The notes under the pieces were generated by a model, which did no database searches, was not told the DNA's origin, and was given only the letters and a program-made list of their open reading frames with translations. Of a DNA stretch of 64,000 nucleotides, positions 9,579-18,580 are shown one piece after another (within the stretch, counting starts at the first letter, position 1; each line of letters opens with the position of its first letter). A program made the translations under genes and the position numbers. The stretch covers positions 606,318-670,317 of the forward strand of contig NZ_LMRT01000014.1 of assembly GCF_001426225.1 (NCBI RefSeq). The letters run 5' to 3'. The DNA comes from Allobosea sp. Leaf344 (GTDB lineage Bacteria > Pseudomonadota > Alphaproteobacteria > Rhizobiales > Beijerinckiaceae).

Positions 9579-11144
9579 GTGAAGACGCTCGTCCTCGTCC
9601 TCGGCGACCAGCTCAGCCGCGACCTCGCCTCGCTCGACGGGTTCGATCCGGCGCGCGACGTCGTGCTGATGGTCGAGGTCGCCGAGGAGACGACCTATGT
9701 CCGGCACCACCGGCAGAAGATCGCCTTCATCCTCTCCGCCATGCGTCATTTCGCCGAGGCGCTGCGGCTGGAAGGGCTGCAGGTGGATTATGTGCGCCTC
9801 GACGATCCCGGGAACAGCGGCAGCTTCACCGGCGAGCTGAAGCGCGCCGTGCTGCGCCACGCGCCCGACCGGGTGGTGGTGACGGAGCCCGGTGAATGGC
9901 GGGTCAGGCGGATGATGGATGATTGGCCGCAGCAGCTCGGGCTGCCGGTCGTCATCCGCGAGGATGACCGCTTCCTGTGCTCGCGCAGCGATTTCCGCGC
10001 CTGGGCCGATGGCCGCAAGAGCTATCGCATGGAGTTCTTCTACCGCGAGATGCGCCGGCGCACCGGCCTTCTCATGGAGGGCGACGATCCCGCCGGCAGG
10101 CGCTGGAACTTCGACGCCGAGAATCGCAAGCGACTTCCGCCCGGGACGCGCCCGCCCGAGCGCCTGCGCTTCGAGCCGGATGCGGTGACGGACGAGGTCA
10201 TCGCGCTGGTCGCGGCGCGCTTCCAGGATCATTTCGGCGATCTCGACGGCTTCAACTGGGCGGTCACGCGGGAGGATGCGCTGGCGGCGCTGGCCCTGTT
10301 CGTCGAGCGGGCGCTGCCGCGCTTCGGCGATTATCAGGACGCCATGGCGCAGGACGAGCCCTTCCTCTTCCATGCGCTGATATCGCCCTATCTCAATGCC
10401 GGGCTGCTCCTGCCGCGCGAGGTCTGCCTCGCCGCCAAGCGCGCCTGGCGGGCCGGGACCGCGCCGCTCAACGCGGTCGAGGGCTTCATCCGCCAGATCC
10501 TGGGCTGGCGCGAATATGTGCGCGGCATCTATTGGCTGGAGATGCCGGCCTATGCCGAGACCAACCGTCTCGGTGCCGATCGCCCGCTGCCCTGGTTCTA
10601 CTGGTCGGGCGAGACGGCGATGAACTGCCTCGCCTGTGCGATCGACGATACAAGGCGCCACGCCTATGCGCATCACATCCAGCGGCTGATGGTGACCGGC
10701 AATTTCGCGCTGCTGGCGGGGGTGAGGCCGGCCGAGATCGAGGAATGGTACCTCGCCGTCTATGCCGACGCCTATGAATGGGTCGAGTTGCCCAATGTCC
10801 ATGGCATGGTGATGTTCGCCGATGGCGGGCTTTTGGCGTCCAAGCCCTATGCCGCCTCGGGCGCCTATATCGACCGCATGTCGAATTACTGCGAAGCCTG
10901 CGTCTATGATCCCGCGATCAAGACGGGCGAGGGGGCCTGCCCGTTCAACCTGCTCTACTGGCATTTCCTCAGCGAGAACCGGGCCGCGCTCCAGAATAAT
11001 CCCCGCATGGCGATGCCCTATCGCACGCTGGACAGGATGAACGCCGCGCGCCGCGAGACGATCCTGCGCGAGGCCGGCGCCTTTCTCGCGGCGCTGGATT
11101 CGGGGGAGCCGGTCCAGCGGGTCCAGCCCGATCTGTTCGGATGA
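9579..11144 (+). CDS. phrB: FeS-type cryptochrome/(6-4) photolyase (PhrB/CryB family)
   Basis: Light-dependent DNA repair flavoprotein of the bacterial FeS-BCP group, 521 residues. The N-terminus MKTLVLVLGDQLS is the family signature. The four cysteines that hold the [4Fe-4S] cluster fall at residues 350, 438, 441 and 454 (in NCLAC, YCEAC and GACPF), the same numbering as in Agrobacterium PhrB. Related proteins carry FAD and a lumazine antenna; PhrB repairs (6-4) photoproducts. The GTG start at 9579 has GGGAGG eight bases upstream. It follows the chrR-like gene and precedes the SDR gene, probably in one transcript, and a second photolyase of another class lies at 16812-18257. Confidence 0.95.
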   Translation: MKTLVLVLGDQLSRDLASLDGFDPARDVVLMVEVAEETTYVRHHRQKIAFILSAMRHFAEALRLEGLQVDYVRLDDPGNSGSFTGELKRAVLRHAPDRVVVTEPGEWRVRRMMDDWPQQLGLPVVIREDDRFLCSRSDFRAWADGRKSYRMEFFYREMRRRTGLLMEGDDPAGRRWNFDAENRKRLPPGTRPPERLRFEPDAVTDEVIALVAARFQDHFGDLDGFNWAVTREDALAALALFVERALPRFGDYQDAMAQDEPFLFHALISPYLNAGLLLPREVCLAAKRAWRAGTAPLNAVEGFIRQILGWREYVRGIYWLEMPAYAETNRLGADRPLPWFYWSGETAMNCLACAIDDTRRHAYAHHIQRLMVTGNFALLAGVRPAEIEEWYLAVYADAYEWVELPNVHGMVMFADGGLLASKPYAASGAYIDRMSNYCEACVYDPAIKTGEGACPFNLLYWHFLSENRAALQNNPRMAMPYRTLDRMNAARRETILREAGAFLAALDSGEPVQRVQPDLFG

Positions 11145-11212
11145 TGGCCTGACGCTTGCCTCGCCGCGCCGGCCCCGCCGGCGCCCGTTTCGAAACCAGG
11201 AGGATGACCCGC

Positions 11213-12007
11213 ATGGCCCTGCCGAGCATGACGCCGAAGGATGGCGTCGCCTGGATCACCGGCGCGAGCTCCGGCATCGGGGAAGCCGTCGCGCTCGAAC
11301 TCGCCCGTCGCGGCTGGACCGTGGCGATCACGGCGCGCCGCCTGGAGCAGCTCGAGGATCTGGCGCGCCGGGCGGAGGGCCTGCCCGGCCGGCTGGTCGC
11401 CCATGCCGGCGACGTCACCGATTCCGCCTCGATGGAGCATGTGGTCGACACGATCGAGCATGTGCACGGGCCGATCGCGCTGGCCTTCTTCAATGCCGGG
11501 ATCGCACCCTATGTCCGGGCCGGCGCGCTCGATATCGCGGCCTTCGAACAGGCCTTCGCAGTCAATACATTGGGCGTCGCCAGGGGGCTGGCCGCCGTGC
11601 TGGAGCGGATGAAGGCGCGGGGCCGCGGGCAGATCGCGGTGAACGCCTCGACCGCGGGCTATGGCGGCCTGCCCAAGGCTGCGGCCTATGGCGCCTCGAA
11701 AGCCGCCGCGATCCATCTCTGCGAGGCGTTGAAGTTCGATTGCGACAGGCTCGGCATCAAGCTGCAGCTGGTCAATCCGGGCTTCATCGACACGCCGCTG
11801 ACCCGCAAGAACGATTTCCCGATGCCCTTCCTGATGACGATGGAGGAGGCGGCGCGCCGCACGGTCGACGGTTTCGCAGGCGGCGGCTTCGAGATCGTGT
11901 TTCCGCGGCGCCTCGCCTGGATCATCAAGACGGTCAATCTCCTGCCCTATCCCCTGTATTTCTGGCTGGTCGCCAAGGCCACCGGCTGGGACAAGCGCAC
12001 GGATTAG
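11213..12007 (+). CDS. short-chain dehydrogenase/reductase in the photo-oxidative stress cluster
   Basis: SDR-family NAD(P)-dependent oxidoreductase of 264 residues. The cofactor motif TGASSGIGEA lies near residue 15, NAG near 90, and the catalytic serine and YGASK (YxxxK) near 150-165. The C-terminus ends in a hydrophobic stretch (LLPYPLYFWLVAKATG), which suggests contact with the membrane or a lipid substrate. The ATG at 11213 has AGGAGG nine bases upstream, which favours it over the earlier in-frame start at 11204. The stop codon overlaps that of the convergent transporter gene by a few bases. SDR genes of this type belong to the RpoE regulon cluster of Rhodobacter sphaeroides; the substrate is unknown. 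Confidence 0.9.
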   Translation: MALPSMTPKDGVAWITGASSGIGEAVALELARRGWTVAITARRLEQLEDLARRAEGLPGRLVAHAGDVTDSASMEHVVDTIEHVHGPIALAFFNAGIAPYVRAGALDIAAFEQAFAVNTLGVARGLAAVLERMKARGRGQIAVNASTAGYGGLPKAAAYGASKAAAIHLCEALKFDCDRLGIKLQLVNPGFIDTPLTRKNDFPMPFLMTMEEAARRTVDGFAGGGFEIVFPRRLAWIIKTVNLLPYPLYFWLVAKATGWDKRTD

Positions 12008-13332
12008 GCCGGCGCCTGCGTTCCGGCCGCGATCCGCGTCTCGACCGCGCCGAGCGCCGCCCGGTCGAACGGAAAATTCCAGACCAAGGCGATCGCCACG
12101 AGCTTCAGCAGCACCGGCAGCCCGGCATAGAGCAGGCCCAGCATGAGAAGGCCGCTCTCCGTCCTGACGCCGGCCGCCGGGTCGAAGCCGGCCGCGCTGA
12201 GCAGGGGAAAGGCGAGGCCGACCGCGCCGGCGAAGGCGAGCTTGGTCGCCAGCGCCCAGAGCCCGAGATAGAGCCCGGCGCGCTCATTGCCGGTGGCGGC
12301 GGTGTCGATGTCGATCACATCGGCCTGGATCGAGGCGGGCAGCACCACATCGGCGCCGAGCGCCAGCCCGGTCAGGATGCAGATCAGCCCGAAGGCGATG
12401 ACGTCGCCTTCGCCCAGCAGCACGGCGAAGCCGAAGCAGAGCACCGCCAGCAGCATGCCCCAGCTCCAGGCGCGATGCTTCGAGCTGCGTCCGGCGAGCC
12501 AGAGCCAGAACGGCACGCCGAGCACCCCGCACAGGAAATACAGCACCAGAAGCGGCCCGGCCGCATCGCGCTGGCCCAGCCGCTCCGCCACGAAGAACAG
12601 GAAGAGCGTTGCCGGCAGGCCATTGGCGAAGCTGTTGATGAAGAAGGCGGCCAGCAGCCGCCGGAACGGGCGATTGCCGGTCAGCGCGGCCAGCCCCCTG
12701 CGAAAATCCAGCGGCACCCGGCTGCGCTCGCGCGGCTCCGGCGTGGACGCGACGGCGATCCAGGCGAAGAGCGGCAGGCCGAGCCCGATCAGCAGCGCCA
12801 GCGCCAGCAGCCCGTCGCGGCTGCCGCCGCCCTGGAGCTGCACCACCGCCGGGATCAGCAGGGCGAGCAGGGTGCCGATCACCGTGCCGCTCTCGCGGAA
12901 GGCCGCGACGCGGGTGCGGCCGGCATAGGAGCGCGAGAGCTCGGCGCCCCAGGCGCCATAGGGCACCTGCGCCGCGGTCCAGGCCAGGGACAGAAGGCTC
13001 GCCCAGAGCAGCAGATAGCCGGCGCCCGCCTGTTGCGGCGGGGCGAGCACGAACCAGGCGGAGATGGCGACGAGCGGCGCCGACAGCGCCATCCACAGCC
13101 TGCGCCGGCCGAAGCCGGGGCGGAAGCGATCGGCGGCCCAGCCGGCGACGGGGTCGCTCACCGCATCGAGCAGCCGCACGATCAGCAGGACATAGCCGAC
13201 GGTCGCGATCGGCAGGCCGATCTCGCGCGCGTAGAATTCCGGCACCATCACGTAGAAGGGCAGGCTCAGCGCCGCCAGCGGGATCGCCGGCAGCGCATAG
13301 GCGAGCAGGACGGGGCGTGACGGTTCGCTCAC
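12004..13332 (-). CDS. GPH-type MFS transporter
   Basis: Inner-membrane transporter of 442 residues with about twelve predicted helices, of the MFS_2/GPH (melibiose carrier-like) group. The family segment RLLDAVSDPVAGWAADR lies in the first third. The GTG start at 13332 overlaps the stop codon of the upstream cfa-like gene in a GTGA arrangement, which shows translational coupling and rules out the longer in-frame start. It is the last gene of the photolyase operon. A GPH-annotated transporter also sits next to the cyclopropane-synthase-like gene in the Rhodobacter RpoE regulon, so transport of a lipid or lipid precursor is a possible inference; sugar transport is not shown. Confidence 0.88.
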   Translation of the reverse strand: MSEPSRPVLLAYALPAIPLAALSLPFYVMVPEFYAREIGLPIATVGYVLLIVRLLDAVSDPVAGWAADRFRPGFGRRRLWMALSAPLVAISAWFVLAPPQQAGAGYLLLWASLLSLAWTAAQVPYGAWGAELSRSYAGRTRVAAFRESGTVIGTLLALLIPAVVQLQGGGSRDGLLALALLIGLGLPLFAWIAVASTPEPRERSRVPLDFRRGLAALTGNRPFRRLLAAFFINSFANGLPATLFLFFVAERLGQRDAAGPLLVLYFLCGVLGVPFWLWLAGRSSKHRAWSWGMLLAVLCFGFAVLLGEGDVIAFGLICILTGLALGADVVLPASIQADVIDIDTAATGNERAGLYLGLWALATKLAFAGAVGLAFPLLSAAGFDPAAGVRTESGLLMLGLLYAGLPVLLKLVAIALVWNFPFDRAALGAVETRIAAGTQAPA

Positions 13333-14603
13333 GCGGTCTTCGCGAACACCATCTGCCGCACGTCGATATTGCCGGAGCGGAATCCGGCCTCGCAATAGGC
13401 GAGGTAATATTCCCACATCCGCCGGAAGCGCTCGTCGAAGCCCAGCGGCTTGAGCTGCGGCCAGGCCGCCCTGAAGCGGTCTCGCCAGCTCGCCAGCGTC
13501 GTCGCGTAATCCAGGCCGAAGATCAGCTCATGGGCGAGCGGCACGCCGAACCGGTCGCCCAGCTTGCGCATGATCGTCGGCGTCGGCAGCATCCCGCCGG
13601 GGAAGATATAGGCGCGGATGAAATCGAGCTCGCGGCGATAGACCTTGAAGCTCTCGTCGCGGATCGTGATCACCTGGAGACCGGCCGTCCCGCCCGGGCG
13701 CAGCCGGTCGCGCAGCTGCTCGAAATAGACCGGCCAGAAGGCTTCGCCCACTGCCTCGAACATCTCGATCGAGGCGATCCTGTCATAGGTGCCGGTCTCG
13801 TCGCGATAATCCTGCAGCTTGATCGTCACGCGATCCTGCAGCCCGGCATCCCGGATGCGCTGCTGCGCGAAGTCGAACTGTTCCTGGCTGATGGTGAGCC
13901 CGGTGACGCGGCAGCCGATCTCGCGGGCGGCGTATTCGGCGAAGCCGCCCCAGCCGCAGCCGATCTCGAGAACATGGTCCTCGGGACCGATGCCGGTCTG
14001 CTCGGCGAGGGCACGGTATTTGCGCGTCTGCGCCGCGGCGAGATCGCTGTCTCCCGGCGCGAAGATGCCGGAGGAATAGGTCATGGTGCGGTCGAGCCAG
14101 GCGCCGTAGAAACGGTTGCCGAGGTCGTAATGCGCGTGGATGTTCTTGCGGGCCTGCGCCTTGGTGTTGCGGCGGCGGAAATGCTGCAGCATCTGCCAGA
14201 GCCGCACCAGCGGCTTGCCGGGCAGCAGCGTCTGGATCACCGGGTAGTTCGCGGCGAACAGCTCGAGGAAGCGCGCCAGATCCGGCGTGTCCCATTCCCG
14301 GCGCAGATAGGCCTCCGCGAAACCGAGATCGCCGCCGCCGGAGAGGCGCGAGGCGAAGCCGAAATCATGGATGATCAGCTGCGCCTCCGGGCCGGGCTCG
14401 CTGCCCCTGAACAGCAGGCTGCGGCCATCCGGCAGCGTCACGGTCAAGGCACCGAGCCTGATCCGCGCCGCGAGCTTCAGCGCCTGGCGCGTGGCGAAGG
14501 ACAGGCCCTTCGTCACCTCCGCGACGCTGGCGGCGTCGACGAGCAGGGGCTCGGATGGGGTCTGGTCCGGCATGGTGGTCATGGCATTGGACGGCGCATT
14601 CAT
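13329..14603 (-). CDS. cfa: cyclopropane-fatty-acyl-phospholipid synthase family methyltransferase
   Basis: SAM-dependent methyltransferase of 424 residues that acts on double bonds of phospholipid acyl chains at the inner membrane. The N-terminal helical domain is followed by the methyltransferase core with the glycine motif VLEIGCGWGGFA, the HYDLGN segment and YSSGIF. The ATG at 14603 overlaps the DUF1365 stop codon as ATGA, so translation is coupled; the 44-codon extension upstream is rejected. The order FAD-oxidoreductase, DUF1365, Cfa is widely conserved. In Rhodobacter, relatives in the RpoE regulon make furan-containing fatty acids, so the product here could be a cyclopropane or a methylated furan lipid. 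Confidence 0.93.
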   Translation of the reverse strand: MNAPSNAMTTMPDQTPSEPLLVDAASVAEVTKGLSFATRQALKLAARIRLGALTVTLPDGRSLLFRGSEPGPEAQLIIHDFGFASRLSGGGDLGFAEAYLRREWDTPDLARFLELFAANYPVIQTLLPGKPLVRLWQMLQHFRRRNTKAQARKNIHAHYDLGNRFYGAWLDRTMTYSSGIFAPGDSDLAAAQTRKYRALAEQTGIGPEDHVLEIGCGWGGFAEYAAREIGCRVTGLTISQEQFDFAQQRIRDAGLQDRVTIKLQDYRDETGTYDRIASIEMFEAVGEAFWPVYFEQLRDRLRPGGTAGLQVITIRDESFKVYRRELDFIRAYIFPGGMLPTPTIMRKLGDRFGVPLAHELIFGLDYATTLASWRDRFRAAWPQLKPLGFDERFRRMWEYYLAYCEAGFRSGNIDVRQMVFAKTA

Positions 14604-15460
14604 GGGATCCGCACCCCGCTCAGCGGCCGGGCTTCGGCCCAGTCGGCCGCGCTTTGATAACTCGCGGCGACCGGTGGCGGTGCCGGGCGGGCCTGCAGGC
14701 CGATCCCTTTCAGCCAGAGCTTCAGCGCCTCCCAATGGATGCCGGCCACGACCTTCAGGGTCATCAGCGGCATGGCGAGGCAGGCACGGACCAGGCTGGC
14801 CGATGTCAGCGCCCGGCGCGTGCCGGCGAAGCTCGCGGCCAGGATCGGCCCATCGCGATCGGTTTCCAGAATGCGCACCTTCACCGTCTCCCCCGGCGGC
14901 AGCACCCTGAAATGATAGCGCATCGGCATGTCGAGGAAAGGGGAAACGTAGAAGAGCTTGTCGCGCACCTGGCGCAGGCCGGCTTCAGTCAGTTCGCCCG
15001 GCGCGACCGGGGCGACATAGCTGTGCATCTCGCCGAAGGTGTTGCGGACCTCGTAGATCAGCGCCTGCAGCCGCGCCTCGCGATCATAGCAGAAATAGAT
15101 CGAGATCGGATTGAAGACGAAGCCGAGGATCCGGGGATAGCAGAGCAGCAGGATGCGGCCGCCGGAGAGATCGAGTCCGGCCGGGGCGAGCAGGCGCTCG
15201 ACATGGTGGCGCAGCGGCGTCCGCCCATCGCCATGGTCGCTTTCGCGGAAGCTCGCCAGGCTCCAGCCCGGGCCGATCCGGAACAGAGGGCTCGCACGCC
15301 CGGCCTGGGCCAGGCGGTCGAGATCGATGAGCAGGTTGAAGACGCGGTACTGGAACCGGTGCGGCTTCGGCTTCATCCGGGCATGCATCACCTTGCCCGG
15401 CACCAGCGAGACGGCGGCATCGGGCGGTGGGAAGTCTGACGGCGCAGGGATGGCACTCAT
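14600..15460 (-). CDS. DUF1365 family protein
   Basis: Protein of 286 residues of the DUF1365 family, whose biochemical role is not established. Recognisable parts are the N-terminal HARMKPKPHRFQYRVF segment, the central FNPISIYFCYD motif, and the YVSPFLDMPMRYHF segment. Both ends overlap its neighbours by four bases (ATGA), between the flavin oxidoreductase gene and the cfa-like gene. The family is almost always found in this trio, so a role in fatty-acyl modification on phospholipids is inferred from context. The start at 15460 is chosen because of the overlap. Confidence 0.92.
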   Translation of the reverse strand: MSAIPAPSDFPPPDAAVSLVPGKVMHARMKPKPHRFQYRVFNLLIDLDRLAQAGRASPLFRIGPGWSLASFRESDHGDGRTPLRHHVERLLAPAGLDLSGGRILLLCYPRILGFVFNPISIYFCYDREARLQALIYEVRNTFGEMHSYVAPVAPGELTEAGLRQVRDKLFYVSPFLDMPMRYHFRVLPPGETVKVRILETDRDGPILAASFAGTRRALTSASLVRACLAMPLMTLKVVAGIHWEALKLWLKGIGLQARPAPPPVAASYQSAADWAEARPLSGVRIP

Positions 15461-16758
15461 TCCGCGGCCTCGACGAGGGCCGGCATGGCCGCGCGCCACG
15501 GCACCTGGGCGCCCAGCGCCTCGGCCGCGGTCAGCCCTGCCTTCAGCCCATCCTCATGGAAACCATAGCCCGTCCATGCCCCGGTGAACCAGATGCGATT
15601 GCGGCCCTGGATGCCGGGCAGCCGCGCCTGGGCGGCGAGAGCCGCCCGGTCATATTGCGGGTGGCTGTAATTGAAGCGGCCGAAGGTCAGCTCGGGCCGT
15701 GGCGGGGTCGGCGGGTTGAGCGTGACGAAGACGGGCTTGCGCTTGTCGATGCCCTGCAGCGCGTTCATCCAATAGGTCAGGGTCAGCTCGGCCTCGGGAT
15801 CGTCGCTCGCCAGCACGTTCCAGGCCGACCAGGCCGCCTTGCGCCGGGGCATCAGCGCCGGGTCGCGGTGCAGGAAGACGTCGTTGGGGCGGTAGCGGAT
15901 ATCGCCGAGCACCTGCCGCTCCAGCGGCGAGGCATCGTCCAGCAAAGCGAGCGCCTGGTCGGAATGCGTGGCCATGATCACCTGGTCGAAGCGCTCGGCC
16001 CGGCCGGTCGCGTCGCGCACCGTCACGCCGGAGACGTCGCGGCTGATCCCGGTGACCGCGACGCCGGCCCTGATCCGCTCGCGGAAGGGCGCCGTCAGCC
16101 GTTCGACATAGCGGCGGCTGCCGCCGCTCACCGTGCGCCAGCTCGGCCGGTCCCAATGCAGCAGCCGGTGATTGTCGAAGAAGGCGATGAAGCTGGCGGC
16201 GGGAAAGCCGAGAAGCCGGGCAGGGGGCATCGACCAGATCGCCGCCCCCATCGGCGCGAGATAGGAATCGCGGAACACCGGGGAATAGCGGCCGGCCTCG
16301 AGATACTCGCCGATCGTCATGCCGCCGAGCCGGTTCGCCCGATAATCCGCGACCGCGCTCTTGTTGAAGCGGAACATCTCGCGGATCATCCTGTAATGGG
16401 CCAGCGAGACGATGTTGCGGCGGCGTGCGAACAGCCCGTCGAGCATCGCCTCGCCGCGGCCCGCCCATTCGCGCCTGCCGCCCTGGGCAGAGACTGCGAA
16501 GCCCATGTCGGACAGCTGCGTCTGCACGCCGAGATGCGCGAACAGCGCGGTGAGATTGGGGTAGTTCAGCTCGTTATAGACGATGAAGCCGGTATCGACG
16601 GGGATTTTCGTCCCATCATAGTCGATATCGACCGTCGCCGAATGCCCGCCCAGCCGCTGCTCCTTCTCGTAGACGACGATCTCGTGCGCGGATCCCGTGG
16701 CGAGGGCCCAGGCGGCCGAGTTTCCGGCGATGCCGGACCCGATGATAGCAATGCGCAT
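15457..16758 (-). CDS. FAD-dependent amine-oxidase-like oxidoreductase
   Basis: Flavoprotein of 433 residues with an N-terminal dinucleotide-binding motif (IAIIGSGIAGNSAAW) and the GGHSAT and VDTGFIVYNELNYPNL segments typical of the NAD/FAD-binding protein found next to Cfa synthases. Relatives are annotated as cyclopropane fatty acid biosynthesis oxidoreductases and may desaturate or oxidise acyl chains. The ATG at 16758 starts exactly at the Rossmann fold; the frame is open for 134 codons upstream but overlaps the photolyase gene. It lies 53 bases after the photolyase stop codon and is translationally coupled to DUF1365. Confidence 0.92.
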   Translation of the reverse strand: MRIAIIGSGIAGNSAAWALATGSAHEIVVYEKEQRLGGHSATVDIDYDGTKIPVDTGFIVYNELNYPNLTALFAHLGVQTQLSDMGFAVSAQGGRREWAGRGEAMLDGLFARRRNIVSLAHYRMIREMFRFNKSAVADYRANRLGGMTIGEYLEAGRYSPVFRDSYLAPMGAAIWSMPPARLLGFPAASFIAFFDNHRLLHWDRPSWRTVSGGSRRYVERLTAPFRERIRAGVAVTGISRDVSGVTVRDATGRAERFDQVIMATHSDQALALLDDASPLERQVLGDIRYRPNDVFLHRDPALMPRRKAAWSAWNVLASDDPEAELTLTYWMNALQGIDKRKPVFVTLNPPTPPRPELTFGRFNYSHPQYDRAALAAQARLPGIQGRNRIWFTGAWTGYGFHEDGLKAGLTAAEALGAQVPWRAAMPALVEAAE

Positions 16759-16811
16759 GCGGCTGATGGTCCTCAGAAGGCTTGGTCCGTGGCTGGTGTA
16801 CGCTGCGAAAC

Positions 16812-18257
16812 TCAAACTGGTTTCAACGAGGCGAGCGCCGCCAGAGCGCGCTCGCGCCCGGCATCGAGCGCCACCACCGGCTTCGGATAATCCTGCGCCC
16901 CGGCATCCCGGCGCTCCGCCGCCGAAGCGGTCCAGGGCTCGTGGATGACGCCGTCGTCGAGCCCGGCGATCTCCGGCACCCAGCGCCGCACATATCCCCC
17001 CTGCGGATCGAATTTCCGGCCCTGGGTGACGGGGTTGAAGATCCGGTAATAGGGCGAGGCATCGGCACCGGAGCCCGCGACCCATTGCCAGCTCGCGGCG
17101 TTGTTGGCCGGATCGGCATCGACCAGCGTGTCCCAGAACCAGCGCTCGCCCTCGCGCCAATCGATCAGCAGATGCTTGATCAGGAAGGAGGCGACGATCA
17201 TCCGGACGCGGTTATGCATCCAGCCGGTGGTCCAGAGCTCGCGCATCCCGGCATCGACGATCGGGTAGCCCGTCCGGCCGCGCTGCCAGGCCGTCAGGGC
17301 CGGCGGGTCGCTCTGCCAGGGAAAGGCGTCGAAGCGCCGGTTGTAGTTCTGCCGCGCCAGCTCCGGATTGTAGTAGAGCAAATGGTAGGAGAATTCGCGC
17401 CAGCCGATCTCCGACAGGAATTTCTCGGCATCGGAGGCGCCGGCCGAGATCGCGCCGGAATCGCGGGCCGCCTGCGTGGCGTGCCAGATCTGCCGCGGCC
17501 CGATCTCGCCGAAGCGCAGATGCGGCGAGAGGCGCGAGGTCGTCACCGAATCGGGCCGGTTGCGCCCCTCGCCATAGCCGTCGAGCGGCCCGTCCAGAAA
17601 ATCGTGCAGCCGGGTCTTCGCGCCCTCCTCGCCGGGCGTCCATTCCTCGCGCAGACCCCCCGCCCAATCGGGCCTGGTCGGTTCCAGGGCGAGCTCCTCG
17701 AGCGCGAGCGTCTGCCGGCGCAGATCCGGCGGCAAGGCCGGATTCGCCAGCCGCGCCGGCGCCGGGAGGGGGGCGTCGGGCTCACCCCGGGCACGCGCCG
17801 CCCGCCAATAGGGGGTGAAGACCTTCATCGGCTCGCCGATCTTGCTCTTCACCTGCCAGGGCTCGTTGAGCAGAGCCGTATTGCCGGTCTTCACCGTGCA
17901 GCCGGCGGCCGTCAGCTCCGCTTTCAGCGCCGTGTCGAGCGCGATGCTTTCGGCCTCGTAGCGCCGGTTCCAGGTCACCGTGCCGATTCCGCCGGCGCTG
18001 ACCAGCGCCGGAATCAGGGCGGCGGGATCGCCCTTCAGCAGATGCAACGCACCGCCGCGCCGCGCGATCGCCCGCGACAGCGCGCGCAGCGACTGCGCCA
18101 GCCACCAGCGTGACGCCGCCCCGAGCGGCCGCCGCTCCGGCCCGTCATCCAGGATATAGACGAGAATGGCCGGGCCGGCCTCGAGCGCGGCGGTGAGCGC
18201 GGGATTATCGGCCAGCCGCAGATCGTCGCGGAACCAGTGCAGGGCAGGAGCTGTCAT
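16812..18257 (-). CDS. phr: class I deoxyribodipyrimidine photolyase
   Basis: Blue-light DNA repair enzyme of 481 residues that splits cyclobutane pyrimidine dimers using FAD. The N-terminal antenna domain begins LHWFRDDLRLADNPAL, and the C-terminal FAD domain has the conserved GRTGYPIVDAGMREL, WMHNRVRMIVASFL and NNAASWQWVAGSG segments. It is the first gene of a - strand operon that continues with the flavin oxidoreductase, DUF1365, cfa-like and transporter genes. The promoter must lie between 18258 and about 18340, after the tRNA-Asn terminator; I did not find a convincing -35/-10 pair or a TGATCC motif there. It differs in class from the FeS photolyase at 9579-11144. Confidence 0.95.
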   Translation of the reverse strand: MTAPALHWFRDDLRLADNPALTAALEAGPAILVYILDDGPERRPLGAASRWWLAQSLRALSRAIARRGGALHLLKGDPAALIPALVSAGGIGTVTWNRRYEAESIALDTALKAELTAAGCTVKTGNTALLNEPWQVKSKIGEPMKVFTPYWRAARARGEPDAPLPAPARLANPALPPDLRRQTLALEELALEPTRPDWAGGLREEWTPGEEGAKTRLHDFLDGPLDGYGEGRNRPDSVTTSRLSPHLRFGEIGPRQIWHATQAARDSGAISAGASDAEKFLSEIGWREFSYHLLYYNPELARQNYNRRFDAFPWQSDPPALTAWQRGRTGYPIVDAGMRELWTTGWMHNRVRMIVASFLIKHLLIDWREGERWFWDTLVDADPANNAASWQWVAGSGADASPYYRIFNPVTQGRKFDPQGGYVRRWVPEIAGLDDGVIHEPWTASAAERRDAGAQDYPKPVVALDAGRERALAALASLKPV

Positions 18258-18343
18258 CCGGCCTAGCTAGGGCGAAGCGAGGGGGAAGGCCAGCCGTCCC
18301 CGGCCGCGTTGGCCGAATGCCGCGCCCGGCCTGCGCCCATGCG

Positions 18344-18374
18344 AAAAGGGCCCGGGCGATACACGCCCAGGCCC
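18344..18374 (-). terminator. rho-independent terminator after tRNA-Asn
   Basis: On the - strand an 11-bp stem GGGCCTGGGCG / CGCCCGGGCCC (one G-T wobble) closes a TGTAT loop and is followed by TTTTCG. It begins 12 bases after the tRNA-Asn CCA end and separates the tRNA from the photolyase operon on the same strand. Confidence 0.85.
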
Positions 18375-18385
18375 TTCGAAAATGC

Positions 18386-18460
18386 TGGCTCCCGGAGCAG
18401 GATTCGAACCTGCGACCAATCGATTAACAGTCGATTGCTCTACCGCTGAGCTATCCGGGA
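18386..18460 (-). tRNA. tRNA-Asn (GTT)
   Basis: A 75-base cloverleaf on the - strand with acceptor stem TCCCGGA/TCCGGGA, D-loop AGCTCAGCGGTAGAGC, anticodon loop CTGTTAA giving anticodon GTT, and T-arm GGTTCGAATCC. The CCA end is encoded. A good promoter lies just upstream at 18471-18499 and a terminator follows. Confidence 0.98.
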
Positions 18461-18470
18461 TCGGTGGCCG

Positions 18471-18499
18471 CGTATACCCAGCGCGCCTTGATGGCGCAA
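18471..18499 (-). promoter_or_regulatory. promoter of tRNA-Asn
   Basis: On the - strand TTGCGC (18499-18494) is separated by 17 bases from TATACG (18476-18471). Transcription would begin a few bases before the tRNA 5' end at 18460. Both hexamers resemble housekeeping sigma factor elements. Confidence 0.7.
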
Positions 18500-18580
18500 C
18501 CCCTTTCCGGCATTGCCGGGCCAGGAAATTGTGCCGGGCAATATTCTCGACCGATCCCGCGGGTTGCGCGCCGGATTATG

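Noticed and set aside
8787-10964. Open frame of 725 codons on the - strand across the chrR-like and photolyase genes
   Set aside because: Antisense to two clearly recognised genes and has no recognisable domain.
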